A program made the translations under genes and the position numbers. Positions 1-29,791 of a stretch of DNA of 64,000 nt are shown one piece after another. Within the stretch, counting starts at the first letter, position 1; the number at the start of each line of letters is the position of its first letter. The notes below the pieces were generated by a model that worked only from the letters and a program-made list of their open reading frames with translations, was not told the origin of the DNA and ran no database searches. Source of the DNA: Pyxicephalus adspersus (lineage: Eukaryota; Chordata; Amphibia; Anura; Pyxicephalidae). The DNA lies in assembly GCF_032062135.1 (NCBI RefSeq), contig NC_092863.1, forward strand, positions 15,059,291-15,123,290. Direction: 5' to 3'.

Positions 1-779
1 GGCCCGTAACTCCAACGTTGTGACACTTGCTTGTTTCTCCGCCATCACAGCTTCTCACTAAAAGAAAAAACAGTTTTAAGAATCTCTGACTATGCTTTGT
101 CTTTAATGAAAACCACCCTATAAAAAAGATGTCCATATTTTGAGTGGGTAAAGACAATAGTAAAATACTATTGGGAAAATAATAATGGTTAATCATTTCC
201 CCAGGCTAGAGAACAACACTGGTTAGGCTTGTAATGTATAAATAAATGAGTTCAACATTCCTTAATGGCTACCAATACACATGCAAATGCCTTCAATGCC
301 ATAAATCATATATGAATACAAAAATAGAGTTCAGATGTATAAACCATTAGGTGGGAAATTAGGGAGAGGTAATCGGCTAGGAGATACTAGATAACATAGG
401 TAAAATGAGGCTTGAACACAACATTTCACAGTACACTGACCTTTTGTCAAGGACAGCTGTCCTATTTTGTTTTGTACAGTGAATTATAGCTTTACAAATA
501 TATATATAATTTGTTCTCCGTGCATGAACCTTGAATGCTCTAATGGTTACACTCACTTACATTATCATTTACTGTCTGTTTCTCTATTCATTGTTCCCTA
601 CTGCAATAAATATGTTACATTGTGTTTATCTCTTCATAGTGTTTTTACTTTTGTAATTTGTTGACCATTTTGTATATGAATGTGTATTTTCCACTGATAG
701 GGGAACCCTAAACTCTGTTCACAAGGAAAAGGGTGACCACTCTTCCAATGGGGTGTAGGTAGGCTATACATAATTCCAG

Positions 780-793
780 CCCCCCCCCCCCCC
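780..793. repeat. Poly-C homopolymer run (14 C)
   Basis: An uninterrupted run of C is visible at these positions. It is a simple-sequence tract and a likely site of assembly or sequencing length error. Confidence 0.9.
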
Positions 794-1274
794 TTCCTTG
801 ATGCACACCCTCATGGTTGCAGAAATGCCCATACATATTTTGGGAGGATGAAGTCTTCTTTCGTTTCCCACCATTGCTGAAGGCATCACAGCTGGGAGGG
901 AGGGGTGCATTGTATTGTTATAATGTTAATGTAATGTTAACAAGGCACTGTAAACAAATACAATAGAGACTCTAATACCGGTCCATTTGCATTTCAGTCC
1001 TGATTACACGCCAAGGCAATGGTAGACTGGAGGAAGTTCTCTAAAAACACATAGTTCCAGTAAGCTAAGGTGTAGGCCAGTGTTTCTCAACCAGGGTTTC
1101 TCCAGAGGTTGCTAGGGGTTCCATGGCGGGGGCATGGTTATGCTGGAACAGGAAAAATACTTTCATAAATTATAGTTACAATTGTCCAAAATGTATTTAG
1201 ATGTTGTAGCAATGATACCAGTTACTGAAGTCCATCATTTGGCTGTCTGCAAAATTTTAACCATGTATATCAGT

Positions 1275-1850
1275 GTTTCTCAGCATGGGGTTCCTCCAGA
1301 GGTTGTTGGGGGTCCCTTGCACAATGAGCAGTTTGCTCTTTTCAAGCCAGATTAACTGATAATAATGATCATTTTAGCTATCTGTAAGGCTGTAATTTTT
1401 CCCAGTGGCCAGCAATGTAAGAGGCATTCTTCCCACTGACCACCACACTAATGTACTGTGAGCTGTGGATAGAGCAACTATAGCAGCGATTCTCTAAGAC
1501 TAGGTACACACGTGCAATAGTTCTCGTTCAAATACGCTCAGGGACGATATTGGACGAGAATCTGGTGTGTGTACAGCACTCGTCATCCATTGTCCAAACG
1601 ACCGTCCTGGCAGATCCATGGACAATGAATGATGAACAATCGTAATGGATGTGAAGGGGAAGAGAGCGCAGTGGGGTGCCGCCGTCGTTCTCCCCCTCCC
1701 CTCTCTATAAAACAGAATGGTACTGTATGTACAGCACTCATTCATGCATTGTGCAGTCATTTGAAAGGATCGTGAAAGATCCTTTCCAATGACAATTATT
1801 GCACGTGTGTACATAGCTTAAGACCTGAAAGTTATTTTAAGGGTTTGCCA
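1275..1850 (+). mobile_element. Dispersed repeat ('ttctcagcatggggttcc' family), interrupted by a younger element
   Basis: The left part starts with a variant of the 'gtttctcaaccagggttcc' end and runs through 'agaggcattcttccca' to about 1493. Its right flank, 'acctgaaagttatttta', continues after 1821. The same blocks occur in the same order in the copy at 19395-19655, where no insertion separates them. A further short copy of the left end is at about 1079-1140. The TE class is not certain. The inverted 'tttctcaacc' ends seen in related copies suggest a non-autonomous DNA transposon. Confidence 0.6.
1494..1821 (+). mobile_element. Non-autonomous TIR element, copy A ('tacacacgtgcaat' family)
   Basis: The ends are inverted repeats: 'aggtacacacgtgcaat' near 1502 and 'attgcacgtgtgtacat' near 1798. 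Inside are 'agttctcgttcaaat', 'cgtccaaacgac'-like blocks and a near-palindromic 'aaaggatcgtgaaagatccttt'-type segment. Two further copies lie at 48878-49203 (same orientation) and 53191-53506 (reverse). Flanks carry TAAG at the left and TTAAG at the right, compatible with a TTAA or TWA target duplication, which would point to piggyBac-like or Harbinger-like MITEs (inference). No transposase is encoded. Confidence 0.75.
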
Positions 1851-2861
1851 TGTTAAAAAAGATCAACAAAGGCTGGTGTGGGTTTTACTCAACTTCTGCA
1901 AACATATTACCAGCACACAACCCATTACCCATGTTCCCAGTGGGTTCCATACCTGATCTCAACCCACCAGATTTGAAACCTACAACCTGACTTGAACCCA
2001 CTATTAAAGTTTTAGAAGGCGTAAAATAAATAATTCCTAAACAAACAATGTAAATAAAGACAATCGAAATAGTTTTATACATAATGTTGGAAGTTGAAAA
2101 AATTGAGTAGAACTTGGATATCATCAACTTTTCTTGGATTTAACCTATATCTCCATGGTAATGTTAGCAGCTTTCTCACACTTCCCACCCCCTCCTAATG
2201 CTGGCATAAATAAAAATAAAACCTATTGTTATTCAATTAAAGCCACAGTCAGGTGACTTTTTGGTTTGGTCTTTTGTCCTCCCATGTTGAATTATTGGTG
2301 TCCTTTAATGGGTCCACCTCACAGTTTCCATGCACAATTCCTATTGTCTGCCTGTAGTGAAGATTTTTTCTGAATGAACCGGAAGAGGAAAAAAAAAAAG
2401 AGGTAATAGGAAGGGCCCAGCCAGAGCATTAGATCAGGGGTCTCCTGGACAGCAAGTGACTTGGATTTATCTGAGTATACCTTCCTTTACAATGTATGGA
2501 AATGGTTTATCCTGTGAATAAGTTAGACAGAGTTGGGATGGTTTGATTTTTTTTTTTTTACACCGGCATGGGCTATACCTGTGTTTTAAAATAAAGCCAT
2601 CAGTAGAAACGTCTTTTACATTTGGGGTACTGGTTGCAGAGATTGACAACACATCCCTCTAGCATGTAAACCTCATCATGGTTAATGGAACTGAGCCCAT
2701 CTTCTGCCCAGAACACATTGGGGCCTACTTTTAAAGGGGTGAAGTTTGTTTGTCACAAGATTGAGCTGAACAGATACAGAACGTCATAGGCCATAATGGA
2801 GATCAGTGGTGTTTTGTTACCCCATTCAAGTGATTAGGGCATCTTATCACCCCTTAACAGT

Positions 2862-2992
2862 GCTTCTCAGCTAGGATTCCTCCTGAATGTTTGCTGGGGG
2901 TTCCTTGAGAGATGAGCAATTTGGACCTCTCAGGTCGGTTTAACAAAGTTCAGTTTAAGCTTCCGCAGAACTCTGGTTGAGAAACATTGCTG
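2862..2992. mobile_element. Short foldback fragment of the 'tttctcaaccagg' family
   Basis: The segment starts with 'agtgcttctcagctagg' and ends with 'tctggttgagaaacattg', so its ends are imperfect inverted repeats of each other. The interior carries 'gctgggggttccttgag' and 'gagcaatttgg', also seen in the 1275 and 19395 copies. It is a short, probably internally deleted, non-autonomous copy. Confidence 0.5.
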
Positions 2993-3326
2993 TCTAATAT
3001 TAAGTCTATGTAAAGATACAAAGGATCCTATTCATCAGCATTTGAAAAAAGGGTTGGGAGTAAATATTCACTTTTCACTTGCTGGTTAGACTGGTAACCC
3101 ATAAATCTGAAGTTTCAGCACTGATATCCAAAAAAAAAAAAAAGAAAGTGTTCACTTAGGAAAGTTAAGCTTAAATATCCGGTCATGTGAAATACAAATG
3201 TCTCATTTATTTATTCCTTCTACACAGGATTTAGTATTTAAAGTTAACGTAGCTCCAATAGGAATAAAGCTTCTCCTTCCTTTTAGTAAATTAGCCTCTT
3301 GGGACTCAGGTCACAATGGTCTAACA

Positions 3327-3570
3327 CAGGGGTGTCAAACTTAAATACACAGCGGGACAAAATCAAAAACTTAGACAAAGTCGCGGACCAAACTTGAAAC
3401 TGAAATAGTACCGCTACTACAATTCCCTGCGTCTATAAAACAGTCCAATCCGGGCCACGCATAGGCAGAGAGGTCGCTGCTCTATAGACTTGAGTGATGC
3501 CGCTACTACAATTCCCGGCATTACTTGCGCCTATAAAACAGTCCAATGTGGGGCCACGCATTGGACTGGG
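3327..3570 (+). mobile_element. hAT-like non-autonomous element, truncated right end
   Basis: It begins with 'caggggtgtcaaact', an end typical of vertebrate hAT elements, followed by 'aaatacacagcggg'. The body contains two diverged direct copies of a roughly 60-bp block starting 'ccgctactacaattccc' and ending in 'gggccacgcat' (about 3412-3467 and 3499-3568). No matching right terminal repeat is visible. The hAT label comes from the terminal motif only. Confidence 0.55.
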
Positions 3571-4480
3571 ATATAAATAGCTGTTACAGTTCTGTTAATA
3601 AGTATTCCTATCCTAGTGTGTTTTGTGATTTGTGAATTGCAAGTGCTGAAAAAAGGGACCAAGGAGAACCCTGGTGTCCAACATATGGCCAATGTAGCTT
3701 TCTATGTCCTGGGATGGATCTTTTGTATTCTGGGCTGGGATGTAGCAATAGCAAAGTTTCCAGGCAATGATTGGGTATTCTTAAAGACACTAACACTAGT
3801 ATGAGACCATGATTGCAGCCACTGACACCAATACGGTGTAATCTTTCTTCCCATCATTGAAGGAGTCATATTTCAACACTGATACTAATGTAGGGGTATT
3901 TGTGTAACTACCAGAGTAAAAAAAACAACACATTTCACTGGTTCGAAAATGAGACAATCAAATCCAAATAAATCAAATTATTGTTATGGTAGATGTATTA
4001 ATGTGACCAATGACACCAACACAAGGTATTATTGTTATTGACACCAATAATGGGGTGCTTTCTGCTTTGACTTTCTCTTTGGTGTATGTTTGGGTGCAAT
4101 GAACCAACATTTTTGGGCATTTTGTTGGTTCCATTTTAAATGGGTTGCTTAACTTGTCCCAATGCACCTCAATGTGCAAACATGTACAGCCATCGTGCAG
4201 CCCCTTTAAGGTGTTGGAGGCCACACTTGAGGCCCCCATCATTTTTAAGTTGACCACTCCAAAAGTATCCTCAAAAATGGGAATCATATTATACTTTTAC
4301 AAGCGATCGGCGGGGCATGAATCTGCTGGCGTCCTCACTGTTCACTTATGTAACATTCACTATTGCCAACCCCATCATTTATAAAGGGTCAATCAACCCA
4401 GTGGAGTTCTCTATTTTCATTGCGGCACATGCCATAGGCCAGATTGGAGATCGGGGCTGAATTAAACCCCTCCGATTGAC

Positions 4481-4627
4481 ACTTATTATTATTATTAAAC
4501 AGGACTTATATAGCGCCAACATATTAGGCAGCGCAGTAAATTAAATAGGGGTTGCAAATGACAGACTAATACAGACAGTGATACAGGAGTTGAAGACCCT
4601 GCCCCGAAGAGCTTACAATCTACTTGT
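4481..4627 (+). mobile_element. Frog-type dispersed repeat ('tatagcgccaacatatt' family)
   Basis: An ATT-trinucleotide run is followed by 'tatatagcgccaacatatt', 'cagcgcagtaaattaaat', 'tacagacagtgatacagg' and 'gaagagcttacaatctac'. I recognise this as a very common anuran interspersed repeat. A second, truncated copy lies at 4752-4835. Confidence 0.75.
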
Positions 4628-4751
4628 GACAATGGGCAGCATATGCCACATTCTATAACAGCGGTCTTTTACTGCACTCAATAGCCAAAGCAGCGTGAAC
4701 AACCCTAAAAATGACTCTTTTTAGTTTCTGTGTTATAAAAGTGTCATTACA

Positions 4752-4835
4752 TTATTATTACTATTAATAATAAAAAACAAGGTTTATATAGCGCCAACAT
4801 ATTAACGCTGTACATTAAATATATATTGCAATATA
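4752..4835 (+). mobile_element. Truncated second copy of the 'tatagcgccaacatatt' repeat
   Basis: It carries 'atatagcgccaacatatta' and 'cgctgtacattaaat', preceded by an ATT/ATA-rich run as in the 4481 copy. The 3' half of the family sequence is missing. Confidence 0.7.
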
Positions 4836-4974
4836 CATTAAAAAAAAAGACCAAAGAAGTAATTATATGTTATCTGACCACCTTTTTCTTTGTCAATTCC
4901 TTTGCTTTCTATTATAATATTCCCCTGTTCTGGGGGCCACATTTTGTTTACTGGAAATAATGTGTAAAGTTCCA

Positions 4975-5370
4975 ATAGGCTGGCGGAAGTATGGACTCGA
5001 ATGACGCATTGCGCAGGCGCAGCTCTTCAGTAGCTCGCGCATCACGGCGCCTCACGTCACGGGTTGCCGTCACGTTCCAAGGTGTACTAGGATAGCGGTT
5101 CGCTTCTGAAAAATGAGAGCCCTACACGGTTATTTCTCTGCCGGTGGCCGGTCCGCTAACCCGGTATAATCACCGTACGAGAGCCGAAATCAAGTTTTAA
5201 GGCAACCGGTGAGTAGGTAGAGAGGGTTTCACATTGCGCACGCGCAGACCTTTCCCTTTTGCCAGTAGTTGGTAGTACGCGTGCGTGGCGTCCATGGCCA
5301 ACTACGCATGCGTCCTGCCGCCTGTGTGTGGCGCATGCGTGCAGAGGCTCTGCAGGGTTTCTGGCTTGTA
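4975..5370 (+). promoter_or_regulatory. SPOP: SPOP CpG-rich promoter with NRF1-like sites
   Basis: This is the densest cluster of CpG in an otherwise CpG-poor region and lies directly upstream of the probable SPOP 5'UTR exons. Visible motifs are an ETS-type 'cggaagt' (4984-4990), 'gcgcaggcgc' (5011-5020), a CRE-like 'cacgtcac' (5053-5060), a perfect NRF1 consensus 'tgcgcacgcgca' (5235-5246), and further 'cgcatgcg' palindromes near 5305 and 5332. NRF1, ETS and CRE sites without a strong TATA box are typical of housekeeping CpG-island promoters, which fits broadly expressed SPOP. The exact start site cannot be set from sequence. Confidence 0.7.
5060..5208 (+). other. SPOP: Probable SPOP 5'UTR exon 1 (start approximate)
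   Basis: A strong splice donor 'accg|gtgagt' follows position 5208 inside the CpG-rich block. The upstream boundary is only a guess at the transcription start. The exon would be non-coding, since the SPOP start codon is in a later exon. Placement rests on promoter context and donor quality, not on sequence similarity. Confidence 0.4.
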
Positions 5371-6755
5371 AGATAGTGAGAGGCTTACCTAGAAGCACCT
5401 CCATAGGGTGCCACTTTGTGAACTGACTGTGTGGCGCCCAGGGGTAACAAAAAAGGCCAAAGCCCTAGTGGGGGCTGGTGGCAACCGAGCAGAGGTAATA
5501 AGGGGGCCCCTGGGAGCCTAAGGGGGAGGGGCCACGAACCAGGAACTGACAGCTGATTAGGACTTGGAATGATACTTGCTGTGGTTTTGGGGTGATCACT
5601 ATTCTGTAATCACTCAAAACAAAGGTATAGTGTGTGAGTTTGTGTCTGTGTATTTGTGTTTGTTTGTGTGTCCGGCAATATTTTATATATTGATATCCGA
5701 ACAAGATTTGTCCTTATTGCGTACCAGACCGATCGTTTCTTTTATTTTCCCCCAATGCTGGGGATTCGGTCATATTGCGATCCATACGCAGCAACAGATT
5801 TGATCATTGACGTGATGAAATCCCCTATAGTTATATTTCTATTGATGTATAGTGTGCGATCTCTTGTGTTTTCTATTTAGATTTGTGAATAAAGAGTTAC
5901 ACATTTTCTATTCTGGGGGTAAATCTGTAATGATAATATTAAACATCTCAATTCCCTTTTATTGCATATGCCTCTGTTTATATAGAGTGCATGGGATGAT
6001 CTGCCATTGGCAGGTGATCACATGATCAGATGTTGTTTTGGTTGGAGTTGTGTTTTCATTTGTTTCTTATTTAATTAAAAGTTTTGAGATCTCTGCTACC
6101 ATGTTCACAGGGCAGCTGGAAAGCCGGCGTATAAGGGATCAGTTATTAAATGTTTCTGATCGACTTCCACATATTTTCCCTTGCTAGTGACACTTAATTG
6201 CTGTGAAAATTGTTTATACCTTTACACAAATTTGCAGAGGAGCCGGCCACATGACATGTTAGCGTAGATGTTGCTGACAAACGCTGCCTTACGTCGTTTG
6301 TACGAATACAATCAAACTTGCGATGCAGCAAAAGGATCTTAAAAGGATTGGCTGCTTTCAAAGAAATGCAAAGCACAGCTGCCAACCGGCAATATATATA
6401 TATTTAGTATTAGGCACCACTGATTTCTATCACTTGTAAGCCAATGCTTTCCTTGTTGTTTTGTTCTCCTTTATGGTCATGGAATTTTACATAGTGACCT
6501 CTGCTATTGTGTATAATACAGAAAGGGGTCACCTAATCCCATTGTATAGTCTGCAGAAGCATTGTGTCACTTCAGACTGATGGAATTGGGTGGTGTTATC
6601 TCTAACAACTTATTGGAAACCCATCAGTAATGTGTGGAAGTTTAATGGTTGCTGTTTGTAGTCACTCTACATTTTATCACCTTTGTTATACAGAACTAAC
6701 CCGACTAAATGTGGAGTAAACTCTTGTGAATACTTTTCTTTTCTTGTTCACACAG

Positions 6756-6843
6756 ATACTGAAGGTCAATTTTGGAATCCTATCTACCCGTCATTCTGCT
6801 GAACGAACGACTCTTGTGCATTTCTTATTGGATTGTTGGGTAG
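6756..6843 (+). other. SPOP: Probable SPOP 5'UTR exon 2
   Basis: A pyrimidine-rich tract ending 'ttgttcacacag' precedes position 6756. The segment ends at 'ttgggtag|gtaaat' (donor at 6844; an alternative donor 'gtaggt' starts at 6840). It lies between the CpG promoter and the first coding exon. No recognisable coding sequence is present, so it would be untranslated. Confidence 0.45.
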
Positions 6844-7078
6844 GTAAATGTCTTACTGTGTTTGAGATTTAAAAAGTACCGTAAAAAAGATTGAGGGATT
6901 GATATCTTGATGGGCACCCATAGTCACAAAAGTTTGGTCCACTCTGTTTAATGTCAGATGGTCTCATATAATCATGAGATAAATGGGCCTGGGGTTTTCC
7001 AAGCCAGAACTATGCCAATTTCTACTTGGCAACTATTAAAAGACATTTTGTTTCTGATAGCTGGCAGTTTCACACCAC

Positions 7079-7670
7079 AACTGAGGGCTTCTTGGTGGAG
7101 ATTTGAAAAAAGCACTGGGACTTCTTTGGGGGATATGTGGAGGCCTCAGGGTTTTCTGGGGGTGGTTCTGAAGAGGCCTCGGGGACGGATCTGTGGAGGC
7201 CTCCAGGTTTACTTGGGGGCGGTTTTAAAGATGCCTCAGGGCTTCTCGGGACAGTTCTGAAGATGCCTTGGGGCTTCTCGGAGATGGTTCTGAGGAGGCC
7301 TCGGGGTTTCTGGGGGATAGTTTTGAAGAGGCCTCGAGGCTTCTTGAGGACGGTTCTTAAGAGGCCTTGGGGCTTTTCTGGAACGGTTCTGAAGAGGCCC
7401 TTGGGTCTTTTCGGGGCGGTTCTGAGGAGGCCCTTGGGTCTTTTCGGGGCGGTTCTGAGGAGGCCCTTGGGTCTTTTCGGGGCGGTTCGCGGTTCTGAGG
7501 AGGCCCTTGGGTCTTTTCGGGGCGGTTCTGAGGAGGCCCTTGGGTCTTTTCGGGGCGGTTCTGAGGAGGCCCTTGGGTCTTTTTGGGACAGTTCTGAAGA
7601 GGCCATTGGGGTTTCTCGGGGACGGTTCTGAAGTGGTCTCGTGGCTTCTTGGGGGCAGTTCTAAAGGGAA
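7079..7670 (+). repeat. 33-bp minisatellite (about 18 units) in a SPOP 5'UTR intron
   Basis: Units of about 33 bp start with 'gcccttgggtcttttc' or 'gcctcggggtttct' and end in 'ggttctgaggag'. The central array (about 7397-7577) holds five nearly identical units, one with an extra 7 bp ('gcggttc' duplicated near 7485). Units to either side become steadily more diverged and vary in length. Because 33 is a multiple of three, frames stay open on both strands and predict repetitive Pro/Arg/Lys or Gly/Leu peptides. These have no splice or similarity support and are treated as artefacts. The block lies in the intron between 6844 and 8420. Confidence 0.9.
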
Positions 7671-8474
7671 GGTTCTTATATCCCGGATGTTGAAAACCCC
7701 CATTGATAATAATGCAGGTTTGATTTCCCATAGAAACCAAAAATTGGTTGTCATTTCACTTAAGGTAATACCTGGATTGGCATTCTTTTGTCTTCATATG
7801 GTTCTTGGATGGTGCCTGGAACTACCGGTAGTTATTAGAGCCCACACAAAAAAAAAGTTTTGGTGGAATACAAGTTTAGCTGAATGACATTAGTTTCTTG
7901 ACTTGAAGTTAGGTCTCAGCCACTATTTAATGAGTGTGGACTTTTTGACCCCTGAGGGTTGCAGACGGTAGTTGGTGCTTAGCTCTTGGGGCAGGATTAG
8001 TTCTGAAGTATTGATAAACTCTTAGAAATAAGAGAACAGATTCAGATTGGCACATACAAGTGTGCTGGCTAAAATGGGTAATAATGGGAACCTTTAACAG
8101 GACTTTACCCTGTACTGAGGAAGTATGCAAACTCATTGCTATATATACACCAGGTTCCTGATTGATCCATTGGCTCCACTTCGTTCTCCGTCATTATGGA
8201 AGTATAGATACCACTGCACCAGTGTGACAACAAACATTTTTAGAAGCAGAATCGATGTCCTCTGTATATTTCTCAGTATTGGTTGCCTTTAAAGGTTTAA
8301 AATGCCTGATAGGTTTGCTGGTTTTGCACACTGTGAGTCTATTACTGATTTTGATAAAGTGCTTTGAATGAGGTTTATAAGCTCCCTGGTGCTGATCTTT
8401 ACTTTTTGTCCTTGTAACAGGAGAAGGCCCGCCAGGGCTCTTTTCTCTGCCTCACCAAATCCATCAAACTGGCG

Positions 8475-28736
<20,262 letters not shown>

Positions 28737-29431
28737 TACAGATTACAGATTGTTATGGTTAAATGTCTTGGAGCCACTCTCGTCTTTTCCTCATCGCATG
28801 AGAGACACTGGTGGGGGATGGAACGAGAGCGGAGGATTTCTAACCTCCCCCACGTCGTGTGTGTTGCCACCCTTCTCTCCTTTGCCATGTGGCCAGACTG
28901 AGCCTTCTGTCTCCCGTATCCTGTGAGGAGCAGGGAGCATAATAAACTTGCCCTCCTTGCAGGCATTTCCCTGCCAGAACCTTAACCTTAACTTATCCGG
29001 ATGGAGAGAAGTTATCGACTGTTGCACCTCTTCTCTCTTCTGGTTGACTTTGGAGATGTGACTTTAAAGGGCTGTGAGCTTTCCGCTGCCCTCTGACCCC
29101 CAACTGTTATTATTTTTGTTTTTGCTCCTGGACAGTACGGTATGGGGGCTAAAGATGTGTTATACACTCTGGGATGCATTTTAATTTCTCTTAATATTGT
29201 GTTCCTTTATTTTGCTCATATTTTTTCCAGATTTTCAACTTAGCATAACTTTTTTTGTATGTTCTTAATTTGCTTTTAAAGCTTTTCTCAACAGGCTTTT
29301 CAGGCACCTTCCCCACACCTTAAATTGTCTTGTTTACCGTTGTGTATAGCTGACGTGTCAAAAAGTGGTTTCAGTGCTGGACGCAGTTTTTAGCGGGCTC
29401 AACTTCGCCTACTAGCCACTGTAAAGATTAA

Positions 29432-29437
29432 AATAAA
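29432..29437 (+). terminator. SPOP: Candidate SPOP polyadenylation signal 1
   Basis: AATAAA lies about 700 bp after the stop codon. Downstream T/G-rich sequence is weak, so use is uncertain. Confidence 0.45.
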
Positions 29438-29785
29438 TCTAATTATAAGTTCAGAAATTTCACATTATCTGATCATAGAGCAGTGAATGGAAGGCACTAT
29501 GAAATGTGAATAATTATGTGTACAATCCGACACACAGACGACCAGCAGTCATCAGGTATTTTTGGATAGCTTGAGGATATTTGCTCCTATTGATATCAAT
29601 TTAATAGTCTCTACCTTTTGGGATTAGTAAAGACCTACAGTAGAAGCAAGCTATGGTATTGGTACCAATGCTAGAGAAATCCTAAGTAGCCGATGTGCCT
29701 AAACATGTCAGTGATATTACGTTTATTTATTACTGTCATTGGAAACCAATGTTCTTGGGTCTCTTCAAGAAGAAATCTTTCATGA

Positions 29786-29791
29786 AATAAA
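29786..29791 (+). terminator. SPOP: Candidate SPOP polyadenylation signal 2
   Basis: AATAAA in 'catgaaataaatatgg' lies about 1.05 kb after the stop. It is followed within 50 bp by 'tttattttggtc', a plausible downstream element. Confidence 0.45.

Larger units (their letters stand above)
1..4970. other. Upstream intergenic region, no gene recognised
   Basis: No exon with recognisable protein similarity and flanking splice sites is visible here. The sequence is AT-rich and holds several transposon remnants, listed separately. By synteny remembered from mammals, SLC35B1 would be expected upstream of SPOP in the same orientation, but nothing here reads as its C-terminal exon. Any such gene would lie left of the window. 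Confidence 0.6.

Noticed and set aside
1494..1821. Open frames of 80-104 codons in the three copies of the 'tacacacgtgcaat' element
   Set aside because: The frames follow the shared TIR-element sequence rather than a conserved protein and differ between copies.
7070..7754. Long overlapping frames of 120-180 codons on both strands
   Set aside because: They are by-products of a 33-bp tandem repeat whose unit is a multiple of three. The peptides are pure repeats and there is no splice or similarity support.
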